Assembly (NCBI GenBank): GCA_964493785.1
Contig: CAZBPM010000019.1
Span: forward strand, 36,392 to 100,391
Origin: Hyphomicrobium_A sp964493785
Lineage (GTDB): Bacteria; Pseudomonadota; Alphaproteobacteria; Rhizobiales; Hyphomicrobiaceae
Direction: 5' to 3'
DNA: 64,000 nucleotides
Shown here: piece by piece, positions 17,501 to 25,568 of the stretch
How positions within the stretch are numbered: the first letter of the stretch is position 1
Layout of the letters: the number at the start of each line of letters is the position of its first letter
The notes under the pieces: generated by a model
Databases searched by the model: none
What the model was told of the DNA's origin: nothing
Seen by the model: the letters and a program-made list of their open reading frames with translations, nothing else
Program-made: the position numbers and the translations under genes

Positions 17501-18472
17501 CCAGGCAAGGCGAAGACGAAGCCGCGTGGGAAGAAGTCGAATGGTGCGACGGCTCCCGCGATTGCTGCCAGTGCCGCACATGATGAAGCCCCCGCGCATG
17601 CCAATGTGCGGCCGCCGTCGGTTCCGGCGGTTATCGCCAACGGTGCTGCGCGAACGCGGCCGCGCTCGTCGGTGCTGGGCCGGATGACGCCGCCGCCCGC
17701 GGTCCCTGCCGATGTTCACGGGATGCACGAGGGTGCCGCGGGCATGCAGCCGCAGCACGACGATGGCATGATGGACGACTTCGCGCCGCCGGCCGCCATG
17801 ACCATGCCGCCGCTCCCGGCCGCCCACCATGGGCAGGACGTCGTGCCGCCGGCGCAGTACGGCGCACCGCCTCAGTTCGATTTCGACCCGGGGCCGCCCG
17901 ACGTTGCGATGGCTCCGCCGCCCATGCACTTTGATCAGTTCAGCCCGCCTCCGGTCGACCAGCACGCGATGCCGCCCGCTGTGCATCAGCAGGCGTTCGG
18001 CAATGGCGGGATGCCGTACGATGCCTTCTCGGATGCGCCGATGATGGAGCAGTCGCATATGGCGCCGCCTCCGGGCATGCCGTTGCCGTTCGACCAAATG
18101 GGCGAGCAAAATCCGCTCGTTGCAGCGATGTCGGAAGAGCCCCCGCCGCATGCGCCGGCGCCGATCCATCAGCCGCAGCAGGCGATGGCGGTACCTCGGC
18201 CAGTGCAGGCGCCCTTGCGCGCGCCACAGGCTCAACCGCAACCGATGCCCCAGCACCATGTTCCGGCCGCGCCGGTGAACGGCTCGACCAATGGCGCCAA
18301 GGCGGGACCGGCAAAGACGGCGCCGGACTTTTCAGGTCTGCCGCCGGCCATGGCCGAGAGCCTCGCCAAGCTTGCGGGATTGCCGTGGCCGCCGCGTCCC
18401 GAGAACGGACAACGCGAGCTTGAGCAGCAGGGCGCGGGCGCAGGGCCGGTCAAGCCGCGTCACGAAGGCTGA
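14537..18472 (+). CDS. Membrane PAS-GGDEF-EAL c-di-GMP phosphodiesterase with disordered tail
   Basis: This 1311-residue signalling protein is predicted to hydrolyse c-di-GMP. In order it has a signal sequence, a periplasmic sensor region (about 45-190), a block of membrane helices (about 205-400, resembling 7TMR-DISM), a PAS domain (about 430-540), a GGDEF domain and an EAL domain. The GGDEF signature is changed to G624-G-D-Q627-F, and no RxxD inhibitory site is seen at the usual place, so cyclase activity is doubtful. The EAL domain keeps E752-A-L, DDFGTGYSSL and KVDRALV, so phosphodiesterase activity is likely. From about residue 970 an extra 340 residues are rich in Pro, Met, His and Ala and look disordered. 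Its start overlaps the GNAT gene. Confidence 0.9.
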   Translation: MRGWERGRAVRRWRGIGFDAGALLLFALVAVLLALPEPAWALKPIVIEPDQDRVEVTTLGEFYDSRGDSLQVETAAAADGMTGRISVTAKTPGTSPNWLVFALTNPTDKPVERWLTGARYSIVGSGAVWPDLDARRIEAVTPSMGFVPERIKSDRADVFRITIEPGQTVTYVVELSSDRLARLYLWKPVEYELYSRDRLLTNGILIGLTGLLAIFLTAIFAANHKAIFPSAALVAWCVLAYLCVDFGFFHKLFQLKPEDNAVYRAAAESAVAASIVIFISVFLRIAFWHGLIRMLFTVWIIAQLTLVAVAVIDPRLASTFARMSFVIIGAVGGAFALFLALRGQDRALSLVPTWILFLIWIFGASMVLTGKLQGDAAVQGLVSGLVLILILIGFTVTQFAFRSLEPMFGAAPSELQLRALAVDGAGSAVWEWNARRDEIKVSPGIEASLGLNPGELCTKVEDFCKHLHPADRERFRMILWSVQERTWARIKTEFRMRHSDNSYRWLELEAASVPNADARSMRCVGLVRDVTDAKRAHERLLHDAVHDSLTGLPNRELLLDRLGVAVGRTQNESGVRPSIIFIDIDKFKSVNVSFGLVVGDSLLLTVARRLQSHLGPQDTLARVGGDQFAILLVSEQSPQDLAGLAERARRSLRTPIKIAGQEIVLTGSIGIAVYDGQTPTHLDLYKEAEIAMYRAKRGGADRIEIFRPEMRSDRDDRVALESDLRKALAKNQIKVLYQPIIYLPTEELAGFEALVRWEHPKRGLMSPVEFIPIAEQSDLIVRLGSHVLLRAAHEAARWQRELPREERPLFVSVNISSRQIFRQNLIQEIRHILGRNIVPKGSLKLEITESLVMENPEQATEILEWLRGAGAELALDDFGTGYSSLAYLQRFPFDTIKVDRALVQAHGESGGAGSAIMRSIVALAHELGKSVVAEGVETAEDVAFLRSINCQYAQGFYYGEPMSDRDVLQLLKMVRTAEHKLRPRGLFRPGKAKTKPRGKKSNGATAPAIAASAAHDEAPAHANVRPPSVPAVIANGAARTRPRSSVLGRMTPPPAVPADVHGMHEGAAGMQPQHDDGMMDDFAPPAAMTMPPLPAAHHGQDVVPPAQYGAPPQFDFDPGPPDVAMAPPPMHFDQFSPPPVDQHAMPPAVHQQAFGNGGMPYDAFSDAPMMEQSHMAPPPGMPLPFDQMGEQNPLVAAMSEEPPPHAPAPIHQPQQAMAVPRPVQAPLRAPQAQPQPMPQHHVPAAPVNGSTNGAKAGPAKTAPDFSGLPPAMAESLAKLAGLPWPPRPENGQRELEQQGAGAGPVKPRHEG

Positions 18473-18556
18473 TTTCGAACGAGCGCTGAGCTGAACGCAG
18501 AAATGCATCCTCTCACCACCGTGGAGCGGCCTGCATGCGCGCAGCAACCGTCAATG

Positions 18557-19171
18557 TCAGGCGTGGCCGGAAGCGTTGACCAGATGTGAGGGATCGATGC
18601 CGATCTTCGCCAGGGCTCGCGCGTATTTGCTCTCGAGATTGGGGTCGAAGATGATGTCCGGGTCGGCGGGGCAGTTGAGCCAGCCGTTGGCCTGTATCTC
18701 GCTTTCGAGCTGGCCAGGCGACCAGCCGGCGTAGCCCAGTGCGAGGAGGGCGCGATTGGGGCCGTGGCCTTCCGCGATCGCTTTCAAGATGTCGATCGTT
18801 GCGGTGAGGCAAACGCCGTCCTCGATCGGCAAGGTCGAGTCGTCGGCGAAATAATCGGAGCTGTGCAGGACGAAGCCGCGTCCGGTTTCCACCGGTCCGC
18901 CAACGTGGATGGACAGGTTGCTGCCGCCGAGGATGCCGGTTTCGTCATCCGGCGAGACGATGCCGAGACGCTCGAGTAGATCGGGAAAGGATATGTGCGA
19001 GGCGCGTTGGTTGATGATGAGTCCCATGGCGCCGTCCTCGGAGTGGGCGCAAAGGTAAATGACCGAGCGCGCAAAGCGCTGGTCGGACATCACCGGCATG
19101 GCAACGAGAAGCTGACCGTCGAGGTAGCCTTCCGCGGACGCGCGGTCGAGTTCGGGGCGAGCGATCTTCAT
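18557..19171 (-). CDS. YqgE/AlgH family protein
   Basis: This is a 204-residue UPF0301 (YqgE/AlgH) protein, a widely conserved family without an established biochemical function. The family opening is seen as GQLLVAMPVMSDQRFARSVIYLCAHSEDGAMGLIIN, followed by HVGGPVETGRGFVLHS and LGYAGWSPGQLESEI. It is convergent with the EAL gene upstream on the plus strand and divergent from the DsbD-N-like gene. Confidence 0.93.
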   Translation of the reverse strand: MKIARPELDRASAEGYLDGQLLVAMPVMSDQRFARSVIYLCAHSEDGAMGLIINQRASHISFPDLLERLGIVSPDDETGILGGSNLSIHVGGPVETGRGFVLHSSDYFADDSTLPIEDGVCLTATIDILKAIAEGHGPNRALLALGYAGWSPGQLESEIQANGWLNCPADPDIIFDPNLESKYARALAKIGIDPSHLVNASGHA

Positions 19172-19361
19172 AGGGGCAGATTATCGCGCCCGGGGGCATC
19201 GTGTGAAGCCGTCAATTGGCCCAATGTCATTTGCATAAGCCTGCTTAAGGGGCGGTTCAGCTATTTTGTCCGTACAGCGTCGTTTGCGGGCGATCGGCAA
19301 GGCGCTACAACGCTCGTCAAACCGAACCGACGTCAAAACGTTCCGGCAGGAAACAAAAAGC

Positions 19362-20192
19362 ATGCCCAAGCATCTGGGAACTTCTGTGGCGGCGTTGGCC
19401 GGGCTCGGGATGCTTATTTCCTGCATCGGCACCGCGATTGGCGAAGAGGTCGCTTCCGCCTGGGTCGAGGGGCACAACTCCCGGGCGCGCCTCGTCGGGG
19501 GCGCAGGCATGGCGGGTATCGAACTGCAGTTGCCTGAGGGTTGGAAGACCTATTGGCGCACGCCGGGCGATGCAGGTGGGGTCCCGCCCTCGTTCGATTG
19601 GTCGGGGTCATCGAACCTCGAAAGCGCGCAGGTGTTTTATCCGGCGCCGAAGCGTTTCACCGACCAGTCGGGTGACACGGTCGGTTACAAGGGGGATGTG
19701 ACGTTCCCGGTGCGGCTGAAGCCGAAGGACCCGGCAAAGCCGATCGATGTGAGTGTCACCGTCGATTATGGGGTCTGCAAGGACATCTGCATTCCCGCGG
19801 AAGCCAAGCTCACACTGTCGGTGCCCCCGGGCGCCGCGATGCCGGAAGATCTGGTGGAGGCGATGGCGAAGGTTCCAGCGCCGCCGCAGGCGCGACGCGA
19901 GAGCGACCCAGTGCTGAAGAAGACCGTTGCCGAACTGTCGGCGCCGAAACCGAAGCTGGTCATCGAGGCGGAGTTTCCGGCGGGGACGGAGCACGCCGAC
20001 GCGTTCGTGGAAGGACCGGACGGACTGTATGTTCCACTGCCCAAGAAGGTTGCGGACGACGGCAAAGGCGCGGTGACTTTCGAAGTCGATCTCAGTAGCG
20101 ATGTCGATATCGCGGCACTGAAGGGAAAGCCGCTGACGGTGACGATCGTCTCCGACAAGGGACAGTCTGAGGAAACGTTCCCGCTGCAGTGA
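19362..20192 (+). CDS. Periplasmic DsbD N-terminal-domain-like protein
   Basis: This 276-residue exported protein resembles the N-terminal immunoglobulin-like domain of the thiol-disulfide interchange protein DsbD, but without the membrane domain. It has a signal peptide (ALAGLGMLISCIGTAIG) and the conserved stretch PEGWKTYWRTPGDAGGVPP. The redox cysteine pair is C139-K-D-I-C143 within VDYGVCKDICIPAEA. ATG at 19362 was selected because it directly precedes the signal peptide and has AGGA upstream. It is followed 38 bp later by a peroxiredoxin gene. A role in periplasmic thiol handling is inferred. Confidence 0.85.
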   Translation: MPKHLGTSVAALAGLGMLISCIGTAIGEEVASAWVEGHNSRARLVGGAGMAGIELQLPEGWKTYWRTPGDAGGVPPSFDWSGSSNLESAQVFYPAPKRFTDQSGDTVGYKGDVTFPVRLKPKDPAKPIDVSVTVDYGVCKDICIPAEAKLTLSVPPGAAMPEDLVEAMAKVPAPPQARRESDPVLKKTVAELSAPKPKLVIEAEFPAGTEHADAFVEGPDGLYVPLPKKVADDGKGAVTFEVDLSSDVDIAALKGKPLTVTIVSDKGQSEETFPLQ

Positions 20193-20230
20193 AGTGAGCG
20201 TAGCGGAAGAAACATTCAACGAGGCAAAAG

Positions 20231-20728
20231 ATGACGATCAATGTGGGCGACAAGCTTCCCGACAGCAGCTTCACGGTGATGACGGCGGATGGTCCGGCAA
20301 AGAAATCGACGAGTGAGATCTTTGCCGGGAAGAAGGTCGCTCTTTTCGCGGTGCCGGGCGCATTCACGCCGACGTGCCAGCAGCAACATGTTCCGGGCTT
20401 CGTTGACCGGGTGGACGAATTGCGCGGCAAGGGCATCGATGTCATCGCCTGCACGGCGGTCAATGACGTGTTCGTGCTGACGGAGTTCGCCAAGGCCACC
20501 GGAGCGGAAGGCAAGATCCTGATGCTCGCCGACGGTAGCGGAGACTTCGCCAAGGCGGTTGGCCTCGATATCGATCTCGGCCCGTTCGGGCTGGGGCTGC
20601 GGTCGAAGCGCTATTCGATGCTGGTCCAGGACGGCGTCGTTAAGGCGCTCAACGTCGAGGACATTCCTCCAAACCACGACAAGTCCAGCGCGGCGACGCT
20701 CTGCTCCATCATCGATCACACGCTCTAA
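20231..20728 (+). CDS. Peroxiredoxin (Prx5/redoxin family)
   Basis: This thiol peroxidase reduces hydroperoxides. The 165-residue protein shows the peroxidatic cysteine in VPGAFTPTC49QQQHVPGF, and RSKRYSMLVQDGVVKALNVE near the end is typical of the Prx5 group. No resolving cysteine is obvious in the usual Prx5 position, so an external thiol may be needed; Cys residues also occur at the ACTAV segment and near the C-terminus. AGG at about 20222 precedes the ATG. Confidence 0.95.
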   Translation: MTINVGDKLPDSSFTVMTADGPAKKSTSEIFAGKKVALFAVPGAFTPTCQQQHVPGFVDRVDELRGKGIDVIACTAVNDVFVLTEFAKATGAEGKILMLADGSGDFAKAVGLDIDLGPFGLGLRSKRYSMLVQDGVVKALNVEDIPPNHDKSSAATLCSIIDHTL

Positions 20729-20759
20729 GCTTCTGAGATCGGCGGGGCGACGTTCAAGC

Positions 20760-21227
20760 CTATTTGGCGCCCATGTTCCGTTTGGGCTTGAACTCTTCCA
20801 TACCGAGGCGCGCCAATTCGTCGGCACGCTCGTTCTCGGCGTGTCCAGCGTGTCCCTTGACCCATCGCCAGTCGATCTCGTGGACGCGCCTCGCCTCGTC
20901 CAGGCGCTGCCATAGCTCGGCATTCTTCACCGGCTTCTTGTCGGCGGTCTTCCAGCCGTTCTTCTTCCAGCCGTGGATCCACTGCGTGATGCCCTTCATC
21001 ACGTACTGGCTGTCGGTGTGGAGTTCGACGCGACTTGGCTTCTTGAGTGCGTCGAGGGCGGCTATGGCCGCCATAAGCTCCATGCGGTTGTTGGTCGTGA
21101 CGGGCTCGCCGCCGAATATCTCCTTGCAGGTGTCGCGATAGGTCAGGATCGCACCCCAACCGCCGGGGCCCGGGTTACCCGAGCACGCGCCGTCCGTGTA
21201 GATGATGATGGGCGGGCGGTCGGTCAT
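20760..21227 (-). CDS. rnhA: Ribonuclease HI
   Basis: It cleaves the RNA strand of RNA-DNA hybrids. The 155-residue protein has the full set of catalytic positions: YTDGACSGNPGPGGWG (first Asp), NNRMELMAAI (Glu), HTDSQYVMKG (second Asp) and VKGHAGHAENERADELA (final His and Asp). Its ATG overlaps the thrB stop (ATGA at 21224-21227). The ispH-thrB-rnhA order is a conserved alphaproteobacterial block; the neighbouring peroxiredoxin gene is convergent with it. Confidence 0.98.
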   Translation of the reverse strand: MTDRPPIIIYTDGACSGNPGPGGWGAILTYRDTCKEIFGGEPVTTNNRMELMAAIAALDALKKPSRVELHTDSQYVMKGITQWIHGWKKNGWKTADKKPVKNAELWQRLDEARRVHEIDWRWVKGHAGHAENERADELARLGMEEFKPKRNMGAK

Positions 21228-22198
21228 GGCGAAGATCCGTTCAGTCCGTATTCGGCGATGGAGCGAATGCCCTGGTGGAAGCGCAGGCGGCGCACATACT
21301 CAACGGGATTTTTCGGGCTGACGAGCGCGTCTTTCGGCGTGTTGAGCCAGTCGTAAGCCCGCGTCAGCAGGAAGCGCATCGCAGCGCCGCGCGCAAGGGT
21401 CGGCATGGCGTTGCGCTCTACTGGAGTGAGCTTACGCACTTCCTCGTAGCCGCGTAGCAGAGCGCGCCCCTTGGTGATGTTGAACGACAGGTCCTTCTCG
21501 AAGCACCAGGCGTTGAGGCAGACGGCGAGGTCGTAGGCGAGATAATCGTTGCAGGCGAAATAGAAGTCGATGAGGCCGCTGAGCTCGTCATCGATGAAGA
21601 ACACGTTGTCGGGGAAGAGATCTGCGTGGATCACTCCAGCGGGGAGGTCGCGCGGCCAAGCAGCATCGAGGTGGGCCAACTCCTGCGTGATGAGCGGCGC
21701 CAGATCGGGCGCAATCTCGGAGGCCCGGTCGGCAAAACGCTCATAGAGCGGGCGCCAGCCGGACAGGCCCAGGGCGTTGGCGCGGCGAAGCTCGAAGCCT
21801 TCGCCGCCGAGGTGCATTTGGGCCAGCGCGCGGCCGACGGCGGCGCAGTGCTCAGCGGTGGGACGACGAACCCAAAAGCCTTCGAGGAATGTGACGAGCG
21901 CAGCCGGGCGACCCGAGAGCGTGCTCAGAGCATTGCCTTGAGCGTTGCGCACGGGCGTAGGGCAGGTGACGCCGTGCGCGGCCAGGTGCTCCATGAGACC
22001 GAGGTAAAACGGCAGGTCGGCGACCTCGACGCGTTTCTCGTAGAGCGTGAGGATGAACGGTCCCGTTGAGGTGTGCACGATATAGTTCGTGTTCTCGACG
22101 CCCTCGGCGATGCCCTTGAACGACAGGAGCTGGCCGAGGCCGTAGCTGGTGATGAAGCTGGCCAGCTCTTCGTCGCTGACTTCGGTATAGACGGCCAT
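21224..22198 (-). CDS. thrB: Homoserine kinase (ThrB, aminoglycoside phosphotransferase-like type)
   Basis: It phosphorylates homoserine to O-phosphohomoserine, the substrate of ThrC. The 324-residue protein belongs to the APH-like homoserine kinase type: EGVENTNYIVHTSTGPFILTLYEKR at the N-lobe, the catalytic loop GVIHADLFPDNVFF and the metal-binding LIDFYFACNDYLAYDLAV. The start is ATG at 22198 (MAVYTEVSDEEL), which gives normal length. It lies 25 bp downstream of ispH and overlaps rnhA by 4 bp. Confidence 0.96.
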   Translation of the reverse strand: MAVYTEVSDEELASFITSYGLGQLLSFKGIAEGVENTNYIVHTSTGPFILTLYEKRVEVADLPFYLGLMEHLAAHGVTCPTPVRNAQGNALSTLSGRPAALVTFLEGFWVRRPTAEHCAAVGRALAQMHLGGEGFELRRANALGLSGWRPLYERFADRASEIAPDLAPLITQELAHLDAAWPRDLPAGVIHADLFPDNVFFIDDELSGLIDFYFACNDYLAYDLAVCLNAWCFEKDLSFNITKGRALLRGYEEVRKLTPVERNAMPTLARGAAMRFLLTRAYDWLNTPKDALVSPKNPVEYVRRLRFHQGIRSIAEYGLNGSSP

Positions 22199-22223
22199 TG
22201 GCTCGCGATCGATTGGGGGAGGA

Positions 22224-23213
22224 TCAGGCGGCGGGAGCGGGACGCAGCTCCCGAGGGACATTGAACGCGATTCGTTCGAGTGCGGTCGTCACTGTCTCGA
22301 GCTTGACGTCGAAACGCTCGCGGAAGGCTTCGATCACCTCCTCAACCAATGTTTCGGGGGCTGAGGCACCGGCAGTGATGCCTACGCTTCCAACTCCGGA
22401 CAGTTCAGGCCAGGGAATGCTCGCAGCGCCTTCGATGAGGTGCGACTTGGGGCAACCCGCCCGCTGAGCGACCTCAACCAGGCGCAGCGAATTGGAGCTT
22501 TGCGGGCTGCCGACAACGAGAAGGCAGTCGACTTTAGGGGCGATCTCCTTCACCGCGGCCTGCCGATTGGTGGTCGCGTAGCAGATGTCCTCCTTGTGCG
22601 GCCCGACGATGTTCGGAAAGCGGCGGCGCAGGATGGCGACGATCGATGCGGTGTCGTCGACGGATAAGGTGGTCTGAGTGACAAACGCCAGTTTCTCAGG
22701 GGTCGCCGGCATGATTTGCTCGGCGTCTGCGGCGGTTTCGATCAGGGTTACCGCGCCGGCCGGGAGCTGGCCCATGGTGCCTACGACCTCGGGGTGGCCC
22801 GCGTGGCCGATCAGCAGGATTTCGAGGCCTTCGTCGTAGTGGCGGCCGGCCTCGTTGTGGACTTTGGACACGAGCGGGCAGGTGGCGTCGAGGACGAAAA
22901 GATTACGCAGCTTGGCGGCCGCGGGCACCGACTTGGCCACGCCATGTGCCGAAAAGATCACTGGCTGGTCGGTCTCTGGTATGTCGCCCAACTCCTCCAC
23001 AAAAACGGCACCTTTGGCCCTCAGGGAATCGACGACAAATCGATTGTGCACGATCTCATGGCGCACGTAGACGGGGGCTCCGAATTTGGCCAAAGCCAGT
23101 TCGACAATCTGGATGGCCCGGTCTACTCCGGCGCAGAATCCGCGCGGGGCGGCCAAAAATATGGTGAGCGGCGGCCGGGACCGTGGCGGCGCTATTTCGG
23201 GGAGAGCGGACAT
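22224..23213 (-). CDS. ispH: 4-hydroxy-3-methylbut-2-enyl diphosphate reductase
   Basis: This is the last enzyme of the MEP isoprenoid pathway; it makes IPP and DMAPP using a [4Fe-4S] cluster. The 329-residue protein has the three cluster cysteines in RGFCAGVDRAI, DATCPLVSKVH and QRAGCPKSH (the last being the family C-terminal Cys region), plus FVEELGDIP, IFSAHGVAKSV and HAGHPEVVGTMGQ. It heads the ispH-thrB-rnhA operon and is divergent from a lipoprotein gene. Confidence 0.98.
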   Translation of the reverse strand: MSALPEIAPPRSRPPLTIFLAAPRGFCAGVDRAIQIVELALAKFGAPVYVRHEIVHNRFVVDSLRAKGAVFVEELGDIPETDQPVIFSAHGVAKSVPAAAKLRNLFVLDATCPLVSKVHNEAGRHYDEGLEILLIGHAGHPEVVGTMGQLPAGAVTLIETAADAEQIMPATPEKLAFVTQTTLSVDDTASIVAILRRRFPNIVGPHKEDICYATTNRQAAVKEIAPKVDCLLVVGSPQSSNSLRLVEVAQRAGCPKSHLIEGAASIPWPELSGVGSVGITAGASAPETLVEEVIEAFRERFDVKLETVTTALERIAFNVPRELRPAPAA

Positions 23214-23379
23214 CGCTTTCTCTGTCTACCCAAGTGCTTCCAGTTGCAAGGCGCTTGGTTGGGTTAGTCGGGGGTGGTAGGCTTTGAGCCGAGACAATAC
23301 AGGAAGCCTCCGCCGCCGGCCTAGGGGTTTGGTACCCTACGGCAGCAGAGAGGCCATCGAGGGGTCGAGCCGGGGCAGG

Positions 23380-24033
23380 ATGGGGCAGTCCGCAACCAGA
23401 GTTGCGCGCGCGGTCGTTCGCCTGTGTGCGTGCGGGCTATTAACCGTGACCGTCTCGGGTTGCGGCATTTCATCCCTCACGTCAGGTCTCGGAGGCGGAA
23501 TATTCGGCAGCTCGTCGAGCCAGCCGGCGCCGGCTCCAGGGGTCAGCGAGGAGCAGCTTCTGTCTGCGGCCAAGCAGGACGTCGGCGGCAGCACTCCGGT
23601 GGGCGAAGTGGCACACGGGTGTCCGCGTCTCACCATCTCCCCCCATGGCGGGCACCTGACCATCTACGAGGCCGGTCGTGCCGGCGATGGCCTTGCGATC
23701 ATGCACCGCGGCGAGATCACCAAGACAGCGCGTGAGTGCCAGATCGAGCCAGGGCGCGTGACCGTGCGCTATGGGTTCTCCGGCCGTGTCCTGCTCGGAC
23801 CGCGTGGTCATGCGGGAACCGTCAAGCTGCCGATCAACGTCTCGGTGACCGACGCGAAGCGCGCGAAAGTGTCGGGTGATACCGTGAGCGTCGATGCCAC
23901 CGTCGCCGTCGACAACCCCATCGCCTATTTCTCGACCGTGCGAACGATCACCTTCGACATTCCTGAAGGGACGCGGCCCGGCGAGTTCGAGGTGTTCGTC
24001 GGTTTCGATCAGAACGCCCAAGGCGCGGGTTAG
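23380..24033 (+). CDS. Putative lipoprotein of unknown function
   Basis: I do not recognise a named family. The 217-residue product from ATG at 23380 starts with a lipoprotein signal peptide (VVRLCACGLLTVTVSGC) whose lipobox ends at the Cys, so it should be membrane-anchored. A Gly/Ser linker is followed by a globular, beta-rich region with two cysteines (HGCPRL and RECQIE) and segments such as TVRYGFSGRVLLGPRG and FDIPEGTRPGEFEVFVGFD. The frame is open further upstream to 23284, but the start chosen fits the signal peptide. It is convergent with the CelD-like gene. Confidence 0.75.
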   Translation: MGQSATRVARAVVRLCACGLLTVTVSGCGISSLTSGLGGGIFGSSSSQPAPAPGVSEEQLLSAAKQDVGGSTPVGEVAHGCPRLTISPHGGHLTIYEAGRAGDGLAIMHRGEITKTARECQIEPGRVTVRYGFSGRVLLGPRGHAGTVKLPINVSVTDAKRAKVSGDTVSVDATVAVDNPIAYFSTVRTITFDIPEGTRPGEFEVFVGFDQNAQGAG

Positions 24034-24064
24034 GTCAGGCGTAGACCCTCCGCACACTGTCGGT

Positions 24065-24094
24065 TGAGCGGGCCAGAAATGATCGGCCCGCTCA
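24065..24094. terminator. Bidirectional hairpin between convergent genes
   Basis: A perfect 10-bp inverted repeat (TGAGCGGGCC / GGCCCGCTCA) with a 10-nt loop lies between the lipoprotein stop and the CelD-like gene stop. No U run follows on either strand, so it is a hairpin of likely terminating or mRNA-end role. Confidence 0.5.
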
Positions 24095-24125
24095 TGGATG
24101 ACGCCGTCGCTGCAGGATCGAACAG

Positions 24126-25307
24126 TTATTCAGCGATGAGCGCTGCGACGCCGAGTGCTGCCACGGCTACGGCGGCAGGCTTGGCGATAAGGGCGCTGAC
24201 TGCCCTCACCTCCGGCCGTATGCCCAGCACGAAGGCCTTCGCAGCCGGGCGTGCATGACGGCGAACCTCCGCCACGCCGCGGCCGAGCGGGGTCAGCGGC
24301 ACAACGTAGTCCTCGACGTCAACCGAGGTGTCGGGCGTGCGAGTCAGCTGCAGCTTGTAGTCATCGCTCGGGGCCATCAGGTCGAAGCGGTCGGCACCGG
24401 CCTCAAAGGTCCATTGGATGGTGTTTCGCAACTGCTCCTGGCCGACGCCAAAACGTGCGAACTCGGGATCGAACGCGCCGAGATAGCTGGTGTATGTTCC
24501 GCCCACGAGGTAGCCCAGCTCGATGGCGACTGGCTGTCCGCCTGCGCGGAGTACGGACGTTGCTGCGCACGCAAGCTGAGCGCTGTTGCGTAGTGCCTGG
24601 AGCCACGGCCCGTCATCGAACACCGGGCTTTTGAGGCCCTGGCCAGCGAGCCACGCGCGCTTCCAGGCGATTGCCTGATCCACCAGAGGCAGGGCATCCG
24701 ATCCGGTAATCACAGAGAAGTCCGCGGAACCGTGTGCATCGACGAGCTGTGCGCGCCTGCGGCGGCGGCTGCGGCGGGTCGTGCTCGAGAAGGAGGCTTC
24801 GTACGCCTCGAAGCTGCCGAAGGCCTCCAGGTCGATATACGGCGCCGACGTTGAGGCGTTCTGCGAGAGCCCTTGGCCATCGAGGGCGCCGGCAAGGCCG
24901 CCATCGTCGCGGACCCGACGCAGGAGGATGAGATCGATGCCGAAGCGGCTCCGGAGCAGGCGGCCGATGGCGCCGAACTCCAGCGGGCTCAGCGGGGGGC
25001 CAATGACGTCGCTGTATTGTCCCAGGGGTGCGCTGAGCGACTGAGCCGTGCGCATGCCGTAGGTGCGGGTCGCGCGGAGCGGAAGCATCGTTCTGGGACG
25101 GCCGTCCGCGTCGCGTGTGAGTGCGAGGAGCGGCTCCGATCCGGTGGCCTCGGCAGCCGTGCCAGCGATCAGGAGCAGCGAATACTGCTCGAAGACGCCC
25201 GGCGTGCCGAAGCGGCCGGCGATATCGCGCCATTCCGCTTCGAGCTGCGAGATGGCTTCGCGACCGGCGATGATCTCGACTTTCGGGGCGCGGACTTTGG
25301 AGGGCAC
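24126..25307 (-). CDS. CelD/BcsL-type GNAT acetyltransferase
   Basis: This is a predicted cytoplasmic acyltransferase of the CelD/BcsL (Acetyltransf_6, FemAB-like) group, which acts on envelope polysaccharide or peptide substrates. The 393-residue protein shows an N-terminal GNAT-like half (residues about 10-160), an arginine-rich stretch (TTRRSRRRRRAQL), and a second half containing AGGQPVAIELGYLVGGTYTSYLGAFDPEFARFGVGQ, the acyl-CoA-binding type segment. The C-terminus is hydrophobic (AVAVAALGVAALIAE). Substrate unknown; a link to cellulose is suggested only by family naming and the BcsS-like gene 22 kb away. Confidence 0.75.
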   Translation of the reverse strand: MPSKVRAPKVEIIAGREAISQLEAEWRDIAGRFGTPGVFEQYSLLLIAGTAAEATGSEPLLALTRDADGRPRTMLPLRATRTYGMRTAQSLSAPLGQYSDVIGPPLSPLEFGAIGRLLRSRFGIDLILLRRVRDDGGLAGALDGQGLSQNASTSAPYIDLEAFGSFEAYEASFSSTTRRSRRRRRAQLVDAHGSADFSVITGSDALPLVDQAIAWKRAWLAGQGLKSPVFDDGPWLQALRNSAQLACAATSVLRAGGQPVAIELGYLVGGTYTSYLGAFDPEFARFGVGQEQLRNTIQWTFEAGADRFDLMAPSDDYKLQLTRTPDTSVDVEDYVVPLTPLGRGVAEVRRHARPAAKAFVLGIRPEVRAVSALIAKPAAVAVAALGVAALIAE

Positions 25308-25502
25308 GGCCTTCTCCCGTTACGGCTGAAGCTGGCGGATACACAAATGAGACCAGCAGAGGTTATTGAACGGTGTCTGCAAGGGGCGTGCCGGGGGATG
25401 CGGGAGGATAGGGCCCAATCCAAGCGGCGCTGGCTGGCGGTGCGGTGGACCCGTTACGGGCCCGATGTACCGGCCTGGGTCACATCCGCAGGGGCACCAA
25501 AA

Positions 25503-25540
25503 TCAAAAAAGGGCGCCCCGATCGAAGCCGGGGCGCCCTT
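25503..25540 (-). terminator. Intrinsic terminator of the F0 operon
   Basis: A 12-bp perfect stem (AAGGGCGCCCCG / CGGGGCGCCCTT) with an 8-nt loop is followed on the minus strand by TTTTTTGATT. It lies 29 bp beyond the atpF stop and is the clearest Rho-independent terminator in the window. Confidence 0.92.
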
Positions 25541-25568
25541 GGTAATTCCTAACGACCTAACCGGCTGC

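Noticed and set aside
17123..18259. 378-codon minus-strand ORF opposite the EAL gene tail
   Set aside because: Composition is almost only Arg, His, Leu and Val, as expected from the complement of a Pro/Met/His-rich tail; no domain seen.
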